A stretch of 64,000 nucleotides of DNA from Aureimonas populi. Its GTDB lineage: Bacteria; Pseudomonadota; Alphaproteobacteria; Rhizobiales; Rhizobiaceae. The stretch covers positions 1,922,001-1,986,000 of the forward strand of contig NZ_CP072611.1 of assembly GCF_017815515.1 (NCBI RefSeq), in the 5' to 3' direction. Every line of letters begins with the position of its first letter. The first letter of the stretch is position 1. The notes under the pieces were generated by a model. That model ran no database searches. It was not told where the DNA came from and saw only the letters and a program-made list of their open reading frames with translations. The translations under genes and the position numbers were made by a program. Positions 1-10,380 of the stretch are shown piece after piece.

Positions 1-239
1 CCGCCATCGTGACGACGGACCTTCGCCTGAACGAGCCGCGCTATGCCTCGTTGCCCAACATCATGAAGGCCAAGAAGAAGCCGCTGGACGAGAAGTCGGC
101 GGCCGATTTCGGCGTGGACCTGACGCCGCGCCTGGAGGTTCTGAAGACGGTGGAGCCGGCCAAGCGGCAGGCCGGCATCAAGGTCGCCTCGGTGGACGAC
201 CTCATCGGCAAGCTCAAGAACGAAGCCGGCGTGCTGTAA
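1..239 (+). CDS. etfB: Electron transfer flavoprotein beta subunit, C-terminal part (5' end outside window)
   Basis: This is the last 79 codons of EtfB, read in the frame that begins at base 3. EtfB pairs with EtfA to pass electrons from acyl-CoA and other flavin dehydrogenases to ETF:ubiquinone oxidoreductase. The visible segment has the EtfB hallmark stretch [18 protein letters not shown] near its start, followed by the C-terminal arm that wraps EtfA. The stop lies 14 bases before etfA, with a ribosome-binding site (GGGAGAG) in the gap, so the two form an operon. The N-terminus and AMP-binding region are not in the window. Confidence 0.93.
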   Translation, partial: AIVTTDLRLNEPRYASLPNIMKAKKKPLDEKSAADFGVDLTPRLEVLKTVEPAKRQAGIKVASVDDLIGKLKNEAGVL

Positions 240-253
240 GGGAGAGACGATCC

Positions 254-1183
254 ATGACCATTCTTCTTCTGGCCGAGCACGACAACAAGGCGCTGTCGGA
301 GCAGACCGCCAAGGCGCTGAGCGCCGCGTCCCGGATCGGCGGCGACATCCATGTCCTCGTGGCGGGGCAGGGCGCGCAGGCCGTGGCCGGCGAGGCCGCG
401 AAGCTGGGCGGCGTGGCGAAGGTGCTGCTGGTCGATGGCGCGCCCTACGCGCATCATCTGGCCGAGCCGCTGGCCGACCTCATCGTCAAGCTGGCGGGCG
501 GCTACGAGGCGATCGTGGCGGCGGCCACGACGACGGGCAAGAACGTGCTTCCGCGCGTGGCCGCCCTTCTCGACGTGATGCAGGTCTCCGACGTGGTGGC
601 GGTGGAGGGCCCGGACACCTTCCAGCGCCCGATCTATGCCGGCAACGCCATCCAGACGGTGCGCTCCGCCGACAAGGTGAAGGTCGTCACCGTTCGCACC
701 GCCGCCTTCGCGGCGGCGGGGACGGGCGGCTCTGCCCCGGTCGAGACCGTGGAGGGGCTCGGCGATCCGGGCGTCTCCGCCTTTATGGGCGAGGAGGTGG
801 CCGCCTCCGAGCGTCCCGACCTCACGGCGGCGAAGATCATCGTCTCGGGCGGGCGGGCCCTGGGCTCGAAGGAGAAGTTCGAGGAGGTTCTCCTGCCCTT
901 CGCCGACAAGCTGGGCGCGGCCATCGGCGCGAGCCGCGCGGCGGTGGACGCGGGTTATGCGCCGAACGACTGGCAGGTGGGGCAGACCGGCAAGGTGGTG
1001 GCGCCCGACCTCTACATCGCGGTCGGCATCTCCGGGGCCATCCAGCACCTGGCGGGCATGAAGGACTCGCGCGTCATCGTCGCCATCAACAAGGACGAGG
1101 ACGCGCCGATCTTCCAGGTCGCCGACTATTCCCTCGTCGGAGACCTCTTCACCCTCATCCCCGAAATGCAGGCCAAGCTCTAG
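254..1183 (+). CDS. etfA: Electron transfer flavoprotein alpha subunit
   Basis: EtfA carries the FAD of the soluble ETF heterodimer and shuttles electrons from fatty-acid and amino-acid dehydrogenases to the respiratory quinone pool. The 309-residue length is normal for the family. The N-terminal domain (about 1-190) resembles EtfB. The C-terminal FAD domain (about 195-309) has the signatures [20 protein letters not shown] and [20 protein letters not shown]. It directly follows etfB. A hairpin with a T-run 17 bases past the stop closes the operon, so the dehydrogenase gene downstream probably has its own promoter. Confidence 0.96.
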   Translation: MTILLLAEHDNKALSEQTAKALSAASRIGGDIHVLVAGQGAQAVAGEAAKLGGVAKVLLVDGAPYAHHLAEPLADLIVKLAGGYEAIVAAATTTGKNVLPRVAALLDVMQVSDVVAVEGPDTFQRPIYAGNAIQTVRSADKVKVVTVRTAAFAAAGTGGSAPVETVEGLGDPGVSAFMGEEVAASERPDLTAAKIIVSGGRALGSKEKFEEVLLPFADKLGAAIGASRAAVDAGYAPNDWQVGQTGKVVAPDLYIAVGISGAIQHLAGMKDSRVIVAINKDEDAPIFQVADYSLVGDLFTLIPEMQAKL

Positions 1184-1199
1184 GCGCAGGGATACGACG

Positions 1200-1223
1200 G
1201 GGGCGGCATGGGCCGCCCCTTTT
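1200..1223 (+). terminator. Rho-independent terminator after etfBA
   Basis: Arms GGGGCGGC (1200-1207) and GCCGCCCC (1212-1219) pair perfectly around a 4-base loop and are followed by TTTT and a pyrimidine tract. It lies between the etfA stop and the next gene. Confidence 0.75.
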
Positions 1224-1240
1224 CTTTCAGGGAGAGGACG

Positions 1241-2119
1241 ATGGCGGAGCTCCAGCGGATCGGTGTCGTCGGCGCCGGGCAGATGGGGGCGGGCATCGCC
1301 CATGTCTCCGCGCTCGCCGGCTATGATGTCGTCGTCTTCGACGTCAGCCATGAGCGCGCCCTTCAGGGCATCGGGGGAATCACGGCCAATCTCGACCGGC
1401 AACTGGCGGGCGGCAAGATCACGGCGGGCGAAAGGGACGCGGCCCTCTCGCGCATCACGGCGGCGGACGGGGTGGGCGACCTTGCCGAGGCCGACCTCGT
1501 CATCGAGGCGGCCACGGAGGACGAGGCCGTCAAGCGCCGCATCTTCGCGCAGGTCTGCGACGTGCTGCGCCCCGAGGCGCTCCTGGCCACCAACACCTCC
1601 TCCATCTCGATCACGCGCCTGGCCGCCTCCACCGACCGGCCAGAGCGCTTCCTCGGCATCCATTTCATGAACCCCGTGCCGGTCATGAAGCTTGTGGAGC
1701 TGGTGCGCGGCATCGCCACCGCCGACGAGACCTACGAGACCGCGCGCGCCTATGTGGCGCGCCTCGGCAAGGCGATGACCGTGTCGGAGGATTTCCCGGC
1801 CTTCATCGTCAACCGCATCCTCATGCCGATGATCAACGAGGCGATCTACACGCTTTACGAGGGCGTCGGCTCGGTGGAGAACATCGACGCCTCGATGCGT
1901 CTGGGCGCCAACCATCCGATGGGCCCGCTCCAGCTCGCCGACTTCATCGGGCTCGACACATGCCTGTCGATCATGCAGGTCCTGCATGACGGGCTGTCCG
2001 ATTCGAAGTACCGGCCGTGCCCGCTTCTGGTGAAATATGTCGAGGCCGGCTGGCTGGGCCGCAAGACCGGCCGGGGCTTCTACGACTATCGCGGCGAGAC
2101 CCCGGTTCCGACGCGTTGA
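1241..2119 (+). CDS. hbd: 3-hydroxybutyryl-CoA dehydrogenase family protein
   Basis: NAD(P)-dependent oxidation or reduction at the 3-hydroxyacyl-CoA step of butyrate, PHB or fatty-acid metabolism. The 292-residue protein has a Rossmann fold with GVVGAGQMGAG at residues 8-18. The family signature HFMNPVPVMKLVELV is near residue 140, with the His of the catalytic pair. A C-terminal 3HCDH helical domain (about 185-290) ends in GRKTGRGFYDY. I chose the ATG at 1241 because it follows GGGAGAGG. An in-frame ATG at 1208 lies inside the etfA terminator. Placement after etfBA fits delivery of electrons from acyl-CoA oxidation. Confidence 0.93.
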   Translation: MAELQRIGVVGAGQMGAGIAHVSALAGYDVVVFDVSHERALQGIGGITANLDRQLAGGKITAGERDAALSRITAADGVGDLAEADLVIEAATEDEAVKRRIFAQVCDVLRPEALLATNTSSISITRLAASTDRPERFLGIHFMNPVPVMKLVELVRGIATADETYETARAYVARLGKAMTVSEDFPAFIVNRILMPMINEAIYTLYEGVGSVENIDASMRLGANHPMGPLQLADFIGLDTCLSIMQVLHDGLSDSKYRPCPLLVKYVEAGWLGRKTGRGFYDYRGETPVPTR

Positions 2120-2130
2120 AGGGCGACAGG

Positions 2131-2343
2131 ATGGACACGAAAGACGCCAACGGCACGATCCTCTCGGAGGGCGACAGCGTCACCCTCGTCAAGGACCTGA
2201 AGGTGAAGGGCACGAACGTCACCCTCAAGCGCGGCACGCTGGTGAAGAACATCCGCCTGACCGGCAATCCAGGCGAGATCGAATGCCGCGCCGAGAAGGT
2301 GAAGGACCTCGTCCTGAAGACGGAATTCCTCAAGAAGGCTTGA
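2131..2343 (+). CDS. PhnA/YjdM-type small protein (alkylphosphonate utilisation family)
   Basis: A 70-residue protein matching the C-terminal PhnA domain, an SH3-like fold. It runs ANGTILSEGDSVTLVKDLKVKG, then RGTLVKNIRLTGNPGEIECR, and ends KTEFLKKA. The zinc-ribbon half of longer YjdM proteins is absent, as in many alphaproteobacterial members. Despite the name, E. coli PhnA/YjdM is not required for phosphonate breakdown, so the biological role is open. It starts 11 bases after the dehydrogenase stop and is probably cotranscribed with it. Confidence 0.85.
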   Translation: MDTKDANGTILSEGDSVTLVKDLKVKGTNVTLKRGTLVKNIRLTGNPGEIECRAEKVKDLVLKTEFLKKA

Positions 2344-2389
2344 GCCTTCCCGAGACAGTTTGGCCATCTTTTGGCCCTAGGCGTGAACC

Positions 2390-2716
2390 ATGCGGCGCTT
2401 CATTCGGCTCATCGGTGTCTTTCTCCTCGTCCTCGGCTTTCACGCGCATGCGTTCTCCGTGGTGGCGAGCGCCCATGCCGACGAGCGATGCGCCTTTGTG
2501 AGCGTGCCGCAGGTGGAGGCGAGCGATCCGGGGACACTCTCCTCCGAATCCCCTTCCGCCTCCTGCAAGCTGATGGTGAGCGGGGCCGCGCCCGAGCTTC
2601 AGTCGCCTCTGGCAACGCTCGCCGCCGAGCACTCCGCCCGTTTCGAGGGCGCGCCGCCGCCCTGGCACGGCCATGGCATCGAGAGACCGCCCAAGGGCGC
2701 CGCGGGTCGCGCCTGA
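2390..2716 (+). CDS. Hypothetical secreted protein
   Basis: A 108-residue protein that I do not recognise. Residues 1-31 form a clear signal peptide: basic MRRFIR, a hydrophobic core, then a likely cleavage after ASAHA. The mature part is Ser-, Pro- and Glu-rich with two cysteines (CAFVSVPQVE and ASCKLMVSG) that could form a disulfide. The tail is rich in Pro, His and Arg. The signal peptide favours this frame over the overlapping frame from 2371. It lies between the PhnA-like gene and an L,D-transpeptidase and may act in the periplasm. Confidence 0.6.
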   Translation: MRRFIRLIGVFLLVLGFHAHAFSVVASAHADERCAFVSVPQVEASDPGTLSSESPSASCKLMVSGAAPELQSPLATLAAEHSARFEGAPPPWHGHGIERPPKGAAGRA

Positions 2717-2798
2717 CGCCCTCTTTCCATCCCATGACCTGATCGCCGTCCCGCCAGCGCTCGCGCGCGGCATGGAGCGGCTTGTCGAGAAAACTCCC

Positions 2799-3539
2799 AT
2801 GTCCAAGCTTTCCCATTCGAACAGGGATGCGGCGGCGCGTCCGCTGCTGCCCCGGCGCAGCTTCCTGGCCGCTCTCGGCGGGGCCGCGCTCTCGGGCTGC
2901 GTCTCCGTCCGCGAGCCGGCGCCGACCTTCGCGGTCGCCCCGCCCGCGCCGCCGCCGCCCCCGCCGGTGCCCCTCATGTACCAGGCGATGCCGCAGGAGC
3001 GTTTCCCGCTGCCGGCCGTCGATGTCTCGCGCGTCGACCCGGAGTTCTGGCGCGCCGAGGTCGATTACGTCACGCCGGAGCGGCCCGGCACGCTGGTGGT
3101 CGATACGGCGGCGAAATATCTCTACCATGTGGGCCAGGGCGGGCGCGCCACCCGCTACGGCATCGGCGTCGGCCGGCAGGGCTTCTCCTGGGAGGGGCGC
3201 GCGGTGGTGGCCTACAAGCGGGTCTGGCCGCGCTGGACCCCGCCGGATTCCATGGTGGCGCGCCAGCCGGAGCTGGAGCCCTATTCCATCGCCAATGGCG
3301 GCATGGACCCCGGGCCGACCAACCCGCTCGGCGCGCGGGCGCTCTACATCCACCAGAACGGCGTGGACACGATCTATCGCATCCACGGCACGCATCAGCC
3401 GTGGTCGATCGGCCGCGCCGTTTCCTCGGGCTGCATCCGGCTGCTCAACCAGGACATCATCCACCTGCACGACAATGTGAGCGACGGCAGCCCGCTCGTG
3501 GTCATCCACGACGGGGCGGACAAGGTCATCGGCGTGTGA
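2799..3539 (+). CDS. L,D-transpeptidase (YkuD/ErfK family), probable Tat-exported lipoprotein
   Basis: Catalyses L,D (3-3) cross-linking of peptidoglycan or attachment of proteins to it, in the periplasm. With the ATG at 2799 the protein has 246 residues. A twin-arginine segment RRSFLAALGG is followed by a lipobox LSGC near residue 34, then a Pro-rich linker (PAPPPPPPVP) and the YkuD domain. The active-site signature runs from HGTHQPWSIG to SSGCIR, with the catalytic Cys at about residue 212. A longer in-frame start at 2673 would hide the signal region. A plus-strand terminator appears only at 3953-3989, so its transcript may cross the convergent DUF1622 gene. Confidence 0.93.
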   Translation: MSKLSHSNRDAAARPLLPRRSFLAALGGAALSGCVSVREPAPTFAVAPPAPPPPPPVPLMYQAMPQERFPLPAVDVSRVDPEFWRAEVDYVTPERPGTLVVDTAAKYLYHVGQGGRATRYGIGVGRQGFSWEGRAVVAYKRVWPRWTPPDSMVARQPELEPYSIANGGMDPGPTNPLGARALYIHQNGVDTIYRIHGTHQPWSIGRAVSSGCIRLLNQDIIHLHDNVSDGSPLVVIHDGADKVIGV

Positions 3540-3579
3540 GGCGGCGGCGCCGTCCTCCGGCGCCCCGTTCCCCCGTGCC

Positions 3580-3951
3580 TCAAAGGCTTCCCTCGCGGCT
3601 TTCGCGGCCCTGCTGCCACGGCCAGCGCCCGTCGATCTCCACCTGGAGCGCGAAGGACAGGAAGGTGCGCACCACCACCACCGCCGCCAGGATGCCGACG
3701 CTCTCCAGCGTCGGCTCCATCGCCACGGTCTTGATGATGTCGGCCGCCACGAGGAACTCGAGCCCCAGCAGGATCGCCCGGCCGATATTGGCGCGATAGG
3801 CGCGGAAGGCCGCCTTCCGGTCCTTGTCGCCTGCGGTGCCTCGCAACTCGCGCACATAGCCCGCCGAAGCCCAGGCGAGCCCGGCCACCGTCACCCCCAC
3901 CCCGGCCAGCTCGAGAAGGTCGATGACGACGAGGAAGAGGCTGTTGAGCAT
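3580..3951 (-). CDS. DUF1622 family membrane protein
   Basis: A 123-residue integral membrane protein with three predicted segments: about 5-28 (LFLVVIDLLELAGVGVTVAG), 55-75 (IGRAILLGLEFLVAADIIKT) and 82-105 (VGILAAVVVVRTFLSFALQV). The NIGRAILLGLEFLVAADIIKT stretch is the core of DUF1622. Its function is unknown. It converges on the L,D-transpeptidase, with 40 bases between stops. A GC-rich inverted repeat (3953-3986) lies directly upstream of its start codon and could affect translation. No good ribosome-binding site is visible, because the base just upstream belong to that hairpin. Confidence 0.85.
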   Translation of the reverse strand: MLNSLFLVVIDLLELAGVGVTVAGLAWASAGYVRELRGTAGDKDRKAAFRAYRANIGRAILLGLEFLVAADIIKTVAMEPTLESVGILAAVVVVRTFLSFALQVEIDGRWPWQQGRESREGSL

Positions 3952-3952
3952 G

Positions 3953-3989
3953 AAGGGGCCTTTCGCGCGGATGCGGACGGCCCCTTTTT
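3953..3989 (+). terminator. Hairpin with plus-strand T-run
   Basis: Arms AAGGGGCC (3953-3960) and GGCCCCTT (3979-3986) flank an 18-base loop. On the plus strand they are followed by TTTTT, as in an intrinsic terminator. On the minus strand the same hairpin abuts the DUF1622 start codon. Confidence 0.5.
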
Positions 3990-4037
3990 ACCCGCCGGGG
4001 CGCGTGGCTTCCACCGCCGCTCGGGAGGCGGGGGCCG

Positions 4038-4700
4038 TCAGGCGCCCGCCCGCCGCACCGCGTCCACCAGCCGCAGCGCGTCGGGGCTGGCCCATTCGGC
4101 CGGCCCGTTCATCACGCCGCGCGCACAGCCCGCCTCGTCCGCCAGGATGGTGACGGGCAGGCCGAAGGCGATGCCCTCGCGCTTCAGGTCGTTGAACAGC
4201 GCCATCGAGCCGTCGTGAAAGAAGGGCAGGTCGGTAAGGCCGATCTCCTCGTAGAAGGCCTTCGGCTTCTCGTCCTGCCCCATGTCCACGCTCACGGGCA
4301 CCACGGCGAAGTCCTCCCCGCCCGCCTGCCGCTCCAGCTCGTCCAGCGCCGGCATCTCGGCCCGGCAGGGCGCGCACCACGTGGCCCAGAGATTGACCAG
4401 CATCACCTTTCCCTCGAAGGCCGAGAAGGAGGTGGGCTGGCCGTCGGCGTCCGAAAAGGCGAGGGCGTCCAGCGCGAAGGGCCGGTCCAGCGGCGCCATG
4501 GCGGCCACCTCGCCGCGCGCATTCTCGTCCAGCGCCCGGGCGAAGGCGGCGTTGGCCGCGCAGGTCCCGGCCGCCGCTTCGTTGCCAGAGCGCGTCTCCA
4601 TCACGTATACGCCGACGACGCCCGCAGCCGCGCCCGCCACGGCAAGCGCTGCGAAGCGGGAAAAGACGGGACGGGGGGCTTTGCGTTCCGGCTCGGGCAT
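4038..4700 (-). CDS. tlpA: TlpA-family thiol:disulfide interchange protein
   Basis: A membrane-anchored periplasmic thioredoxin that reduces disulfides. In rhizobia TlpA supplies reducing power for copper-centre assembly in cytochrome oxidase. The 220-residue protein has an N-terminal anchor (about 15-34), then an AhpC/Redoxin fold with the active site WCAPC at 108-112 and a cis-Pro segment GLPVTIL. Extra cysteines (TCAAN and AGCARG) fit the structural disulfide of TlpA. It diverges from argH with only 23 bases between the start codons, so each promoter must lie inside or against the other gene. This arrangement recurs in Rhizobiales. Confidence 0.9.
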   Translation of the reverse strand: MPEPERKAPRPVFSRFAALAVAGAAAGVVGVYVMETRSGNEAAAGTCAANAAFARALDENARGEVAAMAPLDRPFALDALAFSDADGQPTSFSAFEGKVMLVNLWATWCAPCRAEMPALDELERQAGGEDFAVVPVSVDMGQDEKPKAFYEEIGLTDLPFFHDGSMALFNDLKREGIAFGLPVTILADEAGCARGVMNGPAEWASPDALRLVDAVRRAGA

Positions 4701-4723
4701 CGGGGACCTTTCGGAAAAACGGT

Positions 4724-6114
<1,391 letters not shown>

Positions 6115-6118
<4 letters not shown>

Positions 6119-6351
6119 GGAGCGGACGGATGGTGGGGACGAGGATGCGCACGGCCGTGATACTGGCCATGATCGGGCTGGCGCTCGCCGGCTGCGGGCG
6201 CAGGAACGCGCCCGTGCCCCCGCCGGGCCCCGACGGGCAGTCGCGCCCCTCGGCGGTGGCCGTCGGCACGCTGGCCCCCGGGCCGGGCGAAGCCACGCGC
6301 AACAGCGCTGCCCCCGAACGCCGCTTCGTTCTCGACGGCCTCTTGAACTGA
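6115..6351 (+). CDS. Small lipoprotein, LptM-like
   Basis: A 78-residue lipoprotein whose ATG overlaps the argH stop (ATGA). It has a hydrophobic stretch [20 protein letters not shown] with lipobox LAGC, then Pro-rich, low-complexity sequence. This layout matches LptM (YifL)-type proteins, which in E. coli help assemble the LptDE LPS translocon and often lie beside lysA. A second in-frame ATG at 6145 would give a shorter signal peptide and may be the real start. The assignment rests on architecture and context more than sequence identity. Confidence 0.75.
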
Positions 6352-6373
6352 CCCCTCCGCAACCGGGCGCGCC

Positions 6374-7636
6374 ATGAACCATTTCCAGTATGTCGACGGC
6401 GTCCTCCATGCGGAGGACGTCGACCTGCGGCGTGTCGCGCACGATGTCGGCACGCCCTTCTACTGCTATTCCACAGCCACGCTGACGCGCCATTACCGGG
6501 TGTTTGCGGAAGCTTTCGCCGATATCGACGCGCTCGTCTGCTACGCGATGAAGGCGAACTCCAACCAGGCGGTGCTCAGGACGCTCGCCGATCTGGGCTC
6601 GGGCGCCGATGTCGTCTCCGGCGGGGAACTGGCGCGCGCGCTCGCCGCCGGCATTCCGGCGGAGAAGATCATGTTCTCCGGCGTGGGCAAGCAGGACTGG
6701 GAGATCGACGCGGGGCTCGAAGCGGGCATCTTCTGCTTCAACGTCGAATCGGAGCCGGAGCTGGAGGCGATCTCGGCCCGCGCGCTCGCCCTCGGGCGCA
6801 CCGCCCATCTCTCCTTCCGCATCAACCCGGATGTCGATGCGCGCACGCATGCCAAGATCTCGACGGGCAAGAAGTCCGACAAGTTCGGCATCGCCTTCGA
6901 GCGGGCGGAGGAGATTTACGCCAGGGCGGCGAGCTTGCCGGGCGTCGAGGTGTCGGGCATCGACATGCATATCGGCTCGCAGATCGTCGATCTGGAGCCG
7001 TTCGACCACGCCTTCGAGAAGCTCGCGGGCCTTGTGGCGCGCCTGCGCGCGCGCGGGCACGCTATCTCCCATGTCGATCTCGGCGGCGGCCTCGGCGTGC
7101 CCTACCGCTCCGACATGGACGCCCCGCCCGAGCCGCCGGCCTATGCGCAGATCGTCAAGCGCCATGTGCGCGATCTCGGCTGCAAGGTGGTGTTCGAACC
7201 CGGCCGCCTGATCGCCGCCAATGCGGGCATCCTGGTCTCCCGCGTGGTCTATGTGAAGCAGGAGTCGGGCCGCACCTTCGTCATCCTCGACGCGGCGATG
7301 AACGACCTCATCCGCCCGACCCTCTACGAGGCCTGGCACGATATCCGCCCCGTGGCGGAGGCTGCGGGCGGCGAGCGGGTGGTCGTCGATGTCGTGGGTC
7401 CCGTCTGCGAGAGCGGCGACTTCATGGCACGGGACCGGCCCCTGCCGCCGCTGAAGGCGGGAGACCTCGTGGCCATCGCCTCGGCCGGCGCCTACGGCGC
7501 GGTGCAGTCCGGCACCTACAATTCGCGGCCTTTGGTGGCCGAGGTGATGGTGAAGGACGACGCCTTCTTCCCCGTGCGCCCGCGCCAGACCCTCGAGGAA
7601 TTGATCGCCCTCGACCGCCTGCCGCCCTGGATGTGA
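6374..7636 (+). CDS. lysA: Diaminopimelate decarboxylase
   Basis: PLP-dependent decarboxylation of meso-diaminopimelate to L-lysine, the final lysine step. The 420-residue protein is a fold-type III (alanine-racemase-like) decarboxylase. The PLP lysine is in CYAMKANSN near residue 59. Further motifs are DIHIGSQI-type MHIGSQI (about 199), the glycine-rich HVDLGGGLGVPY loop, the phosphate-binding EPGR (about 275) and the C-terminal PVCESGDFMARDR with the active-site Cys. It lies 22 bases after the LptM-like gene with little visible ribosome-binding site. Confidence 0.97.
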   Translation: MNHFQYVDGVLHAEDVDLRRVAHDVGTPFYCYSTATLTRHYRVFAEAFADIDALVCYAMKANSNQAVLRTLADLGSGADVVSGGELARALAAGIPAEKIMFSGVGKQDWEIDAGLEAGIFCFNVESEPELEAISARALALGRTAHLSFRINPDVDARTHAKISTGKKSDKFGIAFERAEEIYARAASLPGVEVSGIDMHIGSQIVDLEPFDHAFEKLAGLVARLRARGHAISHVDLGGGLGVPYRSDMDAPPEPPAYAQIVKRHVRDLGCKVVFEPGRLIAANAGILVSRVVYVKQESGRTFVILDAAMNDLIRPTLYEAWHDIRPVAEAAGGERVVVDVVGPVCESGDFMARDRPLPPLKAGDLVAIASAGAYGAVQSGTYNSRPLVAEVMVKDDAFFPVRPRQTLEELIALDRLPPWM

Positions 7637-7813
7637 AACGGTTCTCGGCCGCCCGGATCGTCCCACCCTCGCCGCGCTCCGGGGCCGACGGGCGAGGGCG
7701 AGGCCATCGGCCCGATCCGATCGGCGGGACGCCAAGATGAGCCCTCCGCCTCGCCTTCGCCTCAAAAACTGTTAAGCTTCAGTCCTTTCTTGGCGGTAAC
7801 GGAAAGCGGCTTC

Positions 7814-10339
7814 ATGGCGGATCGGACGGAGCCCGAAGCTCGGACAAGCAGCCTTGGGCTCGTTTCCGCCCGGGCCGGCGCCTTCGCCGCCCTTCTGGCC
7901 GAGCGGCTTTGGCCCACGCTCTTCTGGCTGGCCGGCCTTGTCGCGCTTTTCGCCACGCTCGCCTGGTTCGGCGTCTTCGCCGCTCTTCCCTCCTATGCGC
8001 GGCTGGGGCTCCTCGGCCTCTTCGCCTTCGGCGCGCTCTTCGTCCTGTGGCGGGCGCGGGGCATCCGCGTGCCGGCGCCGCACGAGGTCGTGGCGCGGAT
8101 CGAGGCGGCGAGCGGCCTTCAGCACCAGCCGCTGGCCGTGCAGAGCGACCGGCCCGTCTCGTCCGACGACCCCTTTGCCGGCGCGCTGTGGCGCGAGCAC
8201 CAGCGGCGCATGGCCGCGCGGCTCAAGACCTTGCGTGCCGGCGGCCTTCGCGCGCGCACCGAGCGGCTGGACCCGCTCGGCCTGCGCGCTCTCCTCGCCC
8301 TCTCGCTGGTCACGGCCTTCGCCTTCTCCTTCGGGCCCAATGGGGGGCGGCTTGCCGATGCGCTGGCCCCGGTGGACGGCGCGCTGGCGCCCGGCGTGCG
8401 GGTGGATGCCTGGGTCACGCCGCCGGCCTATACGGGCGTGCCGCCGATCTTCCTGGCGGCGGGGGACGAGGGCGAGCGCGAGGTGCCGGCGGGCAGCGTC
8501 CTCTCGGTGCGGGTGTCCGACAGCGAGGGCCTGCGCCTCGGATTCGGCCCGCGCACCGGGGAGCCCGCCGTCGAGATCGCGCCGAACGCGGCCGAGGGCG
8601 GGGCCGCCGTCCCGGCCGGGCAATACGAGTTCGCGCTGGAGGAAAGCGGCGCCGCCGTCCTGGAGACGCGGCTTCGCACGCTGTCGCGCTGGAGCTTTTC
8701 GGTGCTGCCCGATTTGCCGCCCCTGATCGAGTTCGACGGCGAGCCGCGCCAGGCCCGAAACGGGGCGCTGGAGATGAACTACCGGCTCCGGGACGATTAC
8801 GGCGTGGCGCGCGGCGAGGTGGAGGTGGAGGTGCTCGAAACGCTCTCGACCGACGCCCGGCCCCTCATCGCGCCCCCGCAGATCAACCTTTCGCTGCCCC
8901 GCCGCACGCGCGGCGAGGCGCGCGGGCGCACCAGCGTCAACCTGGCGGAAAGCCCCTATGCCGGCGCGCGCGTGTCGCTCACGCTGGCCGCGCGCGACGA
9001 TGCCGGCCAGACCGGCCGCTCCGAGCCGATGGAGATGACGCTGCCGGCGCGCGCCTTCGCCAACCCGCTCGCGCGGGCCGTGGTGGAGCAGCGCCGCCTG
9101 CTGGCGCTGGATGCCAATCTTGCCCCGCGCGTGGTGGAGATGCTGGACGCCGTGACGCTGCACGGCGACAGCTTCATCGAGAAACCCGGCGACTACATCG
9201 CCCTGCGCGCCGCGCGCAGCCGCATCGCCGGGGCCGCCAGCGACGAGCATCTCGTCTCGGCCGTCGATTTCCTGTGGCAGATCGCGCTCGGCATCGAGGA
9301 CGGCAACCTCTCCACGGCCGAGCAGCGCCTGCGCGACGCGCAGGAGGCGCTGGCGCAGGCCTTGGAGGAGGGGGCCTCCGAGGAGGAGATCGCCGCCCTG
9401 ATGGACGAGCTTCGCGCCGCCATGGACGAGTTCATGGCCGCCATGGCCGAGGCCATGCGGAACCAGCCGCCGCGGGGGCCCATGGACATGGGCAATGTGC
9501 AGGAGCTGCGGCCGCAGGATTTGCAGCGGATGCTGGACCGGATCGAGGATCTGGCGCGCTCCGGCTCGCCCGATGCGGCCCGCGAGCTTCTGGCCGAGCT
9601 TCAGGCCATGATGAACAACCTCCAGGCCATGCAGGGCCAGCCGCAGCCCTCGCAGCAGCAGAGCGAGGCCCAGCAGCGGATGAACGAGGCGGGGGAGCTG
9701 CTCCAGCGCCAGCAGGAGCTGATGAACCGCACCTTCGAGCTGGGCCGCGAGCAGGCGCGCCAGCGCATGGGCCAGGACGGTATGCCCGGCGACCCGGGCG
9801 AAGGCGAGCCGATGAGCGCGGAGGAGCTGCAGCAGCGTATGCAGGAATTGCAGGGCGAGCAGGAGGCGTTGCGTGAGCAGTTGGAGGGGCTGCAGCAGTC
9901 CATGGAAGAGATGGGCATGGAGCCCGCCGAGGGATTCGGCGAGGCGCAGGAGGCCATGCGGGGTGCCGAAGGCGCGCTTGGCGAGGGAGACGACGGCCGT
10001 GCGGTGGGCCGGCAGGGCGAGGCCATGGAGGCCCTGCGCCGCGGCGCCGCAGACATGATGAGCCAGATGCAGGCCATGGCCGAGGGCGGCCAGCCGCAGC
10101 CCGGACAGGGGCAGGGCGGACCGGGCGGCGGGCAGGCGCAGCAGCGGGAGGGCCGCGACCCCCTCGGCCGCGAACGGCCCGATGGCGGAACCGAGCTCGG
10201 CCAGAACGGCGAGGTGCCGGACGAGATCGACGTGCAGCGCGCGCGCCGCATCCTCGAACAGATCCGCGAACGGCTGGGCGACCGGCTTTCCCCGCAAATG
10301 GAGCGGGACTATCTGGAGCGGCTTCTGCGCACCCCCTGA
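7814..10339 (+). CDS. DUF4175 / TIGR02302 family membrane protein
   Basis: An 841-residue protein of an alphaproteobacteria-specific family of unknown function. The N-terminus holds two membrane segments (WPTLFWLAGLVALFATLAWF and the following LGLLGLFAFGALFVL) and a third near residue 170. A large beta-rich periplasmic region follows, including a VTPPAYTGVPP motif. The last 300 residues are helical, rich in Met, Gln and Glu, and include QGQPQPSQQQ repeats, suggesting a coiled-coil or disordered tail. The ATG at 7814 is preceded by GGAAAG at 8 bases, so I prefer it to the upstream TTG at 7790. The tail is a peptidoglycan or protein-scaffold candidate, but no function is shown. Confidence 0.85.
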   Translation: MADRTEPEARTSSLGLVSARAGAFAALLAERLWPTLFWLAGLVALFATLAWFGVFAALPSYARLGLLGLFAFGALFVLWRARGIRVPAPHEVVARIEAASGLQHQPLAVQSDRPVSSDDPFAGALWREHQRRMAARLKTLRAGGLRARTERLDPLGLRALLALSLVTAFAFSFGPNGGRLADALAPVDGALAPGVRVDAWVTPPAYTGVPPIFLAAGDEGEREVPAGSVLSVRVSDSEGLRLGFGPRTGEPAVEIAPNAAEGGAAVPAGQYEFALEESGAAVLETRLRTLSRWSFSVLPDLPPLIEFDGEPRQARNGALEMNYRLRDDYGVARGEVEVEVLETLSTDARPLIAPPQINLSLPRRTRGEARGRTSVNLAESPYAGARVSLTLAARDDAGQTGRSEPMEMTLPARAFANPLARAVVEQRRLLALDANLAPRVVEMLDAVTLHGDSFIEKPGDYIALRAARSRIAGAASDEHLVSAVDFLWQIALGIEDGNLSTAEQRLRDAQEALAQALEEGASEEEIAALMDELRAAMDEFMAAMAEAMRNQPPRGPMDMGNVQELRPQDLQRMLDRIEDLARSGSPDAARELLAELQAMMNNLQAMQGQPQPSQQQSEAQQRMNEAGELLQRQQELMNRTFELGREQARQRMGQDGMPGDPGEGEPMSAEELQQRMQELQGEQEALREQLEGLQQSMEEMGMEPAEGFGEAQEAMRGAEGALGEGDDGRAVGRQGEAMEALRRGAADMMSQMQAMAEGGQPQPGQGQGGPGGGQAQQREGRDPLGRERPDGGTELGQNGEVPDEIDVQRARRILEQIRERLGDRLSPQMERDYLERLLRTP

Positions 10340-10380
10340 CATGGGGTATCGAGGGCGGCGATCCGCCACACGAGGCCCCG

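Noticed and set aside
41..1987. 648-codon minus-strand open frame opposite etfA and the dehydrogenase
   Set aside because: GC-rich codon structure opens the antisense frame. The translation is rich in Arg, Gly, His and Asp without family motifs, whereas the plus strand encodes clear genes.
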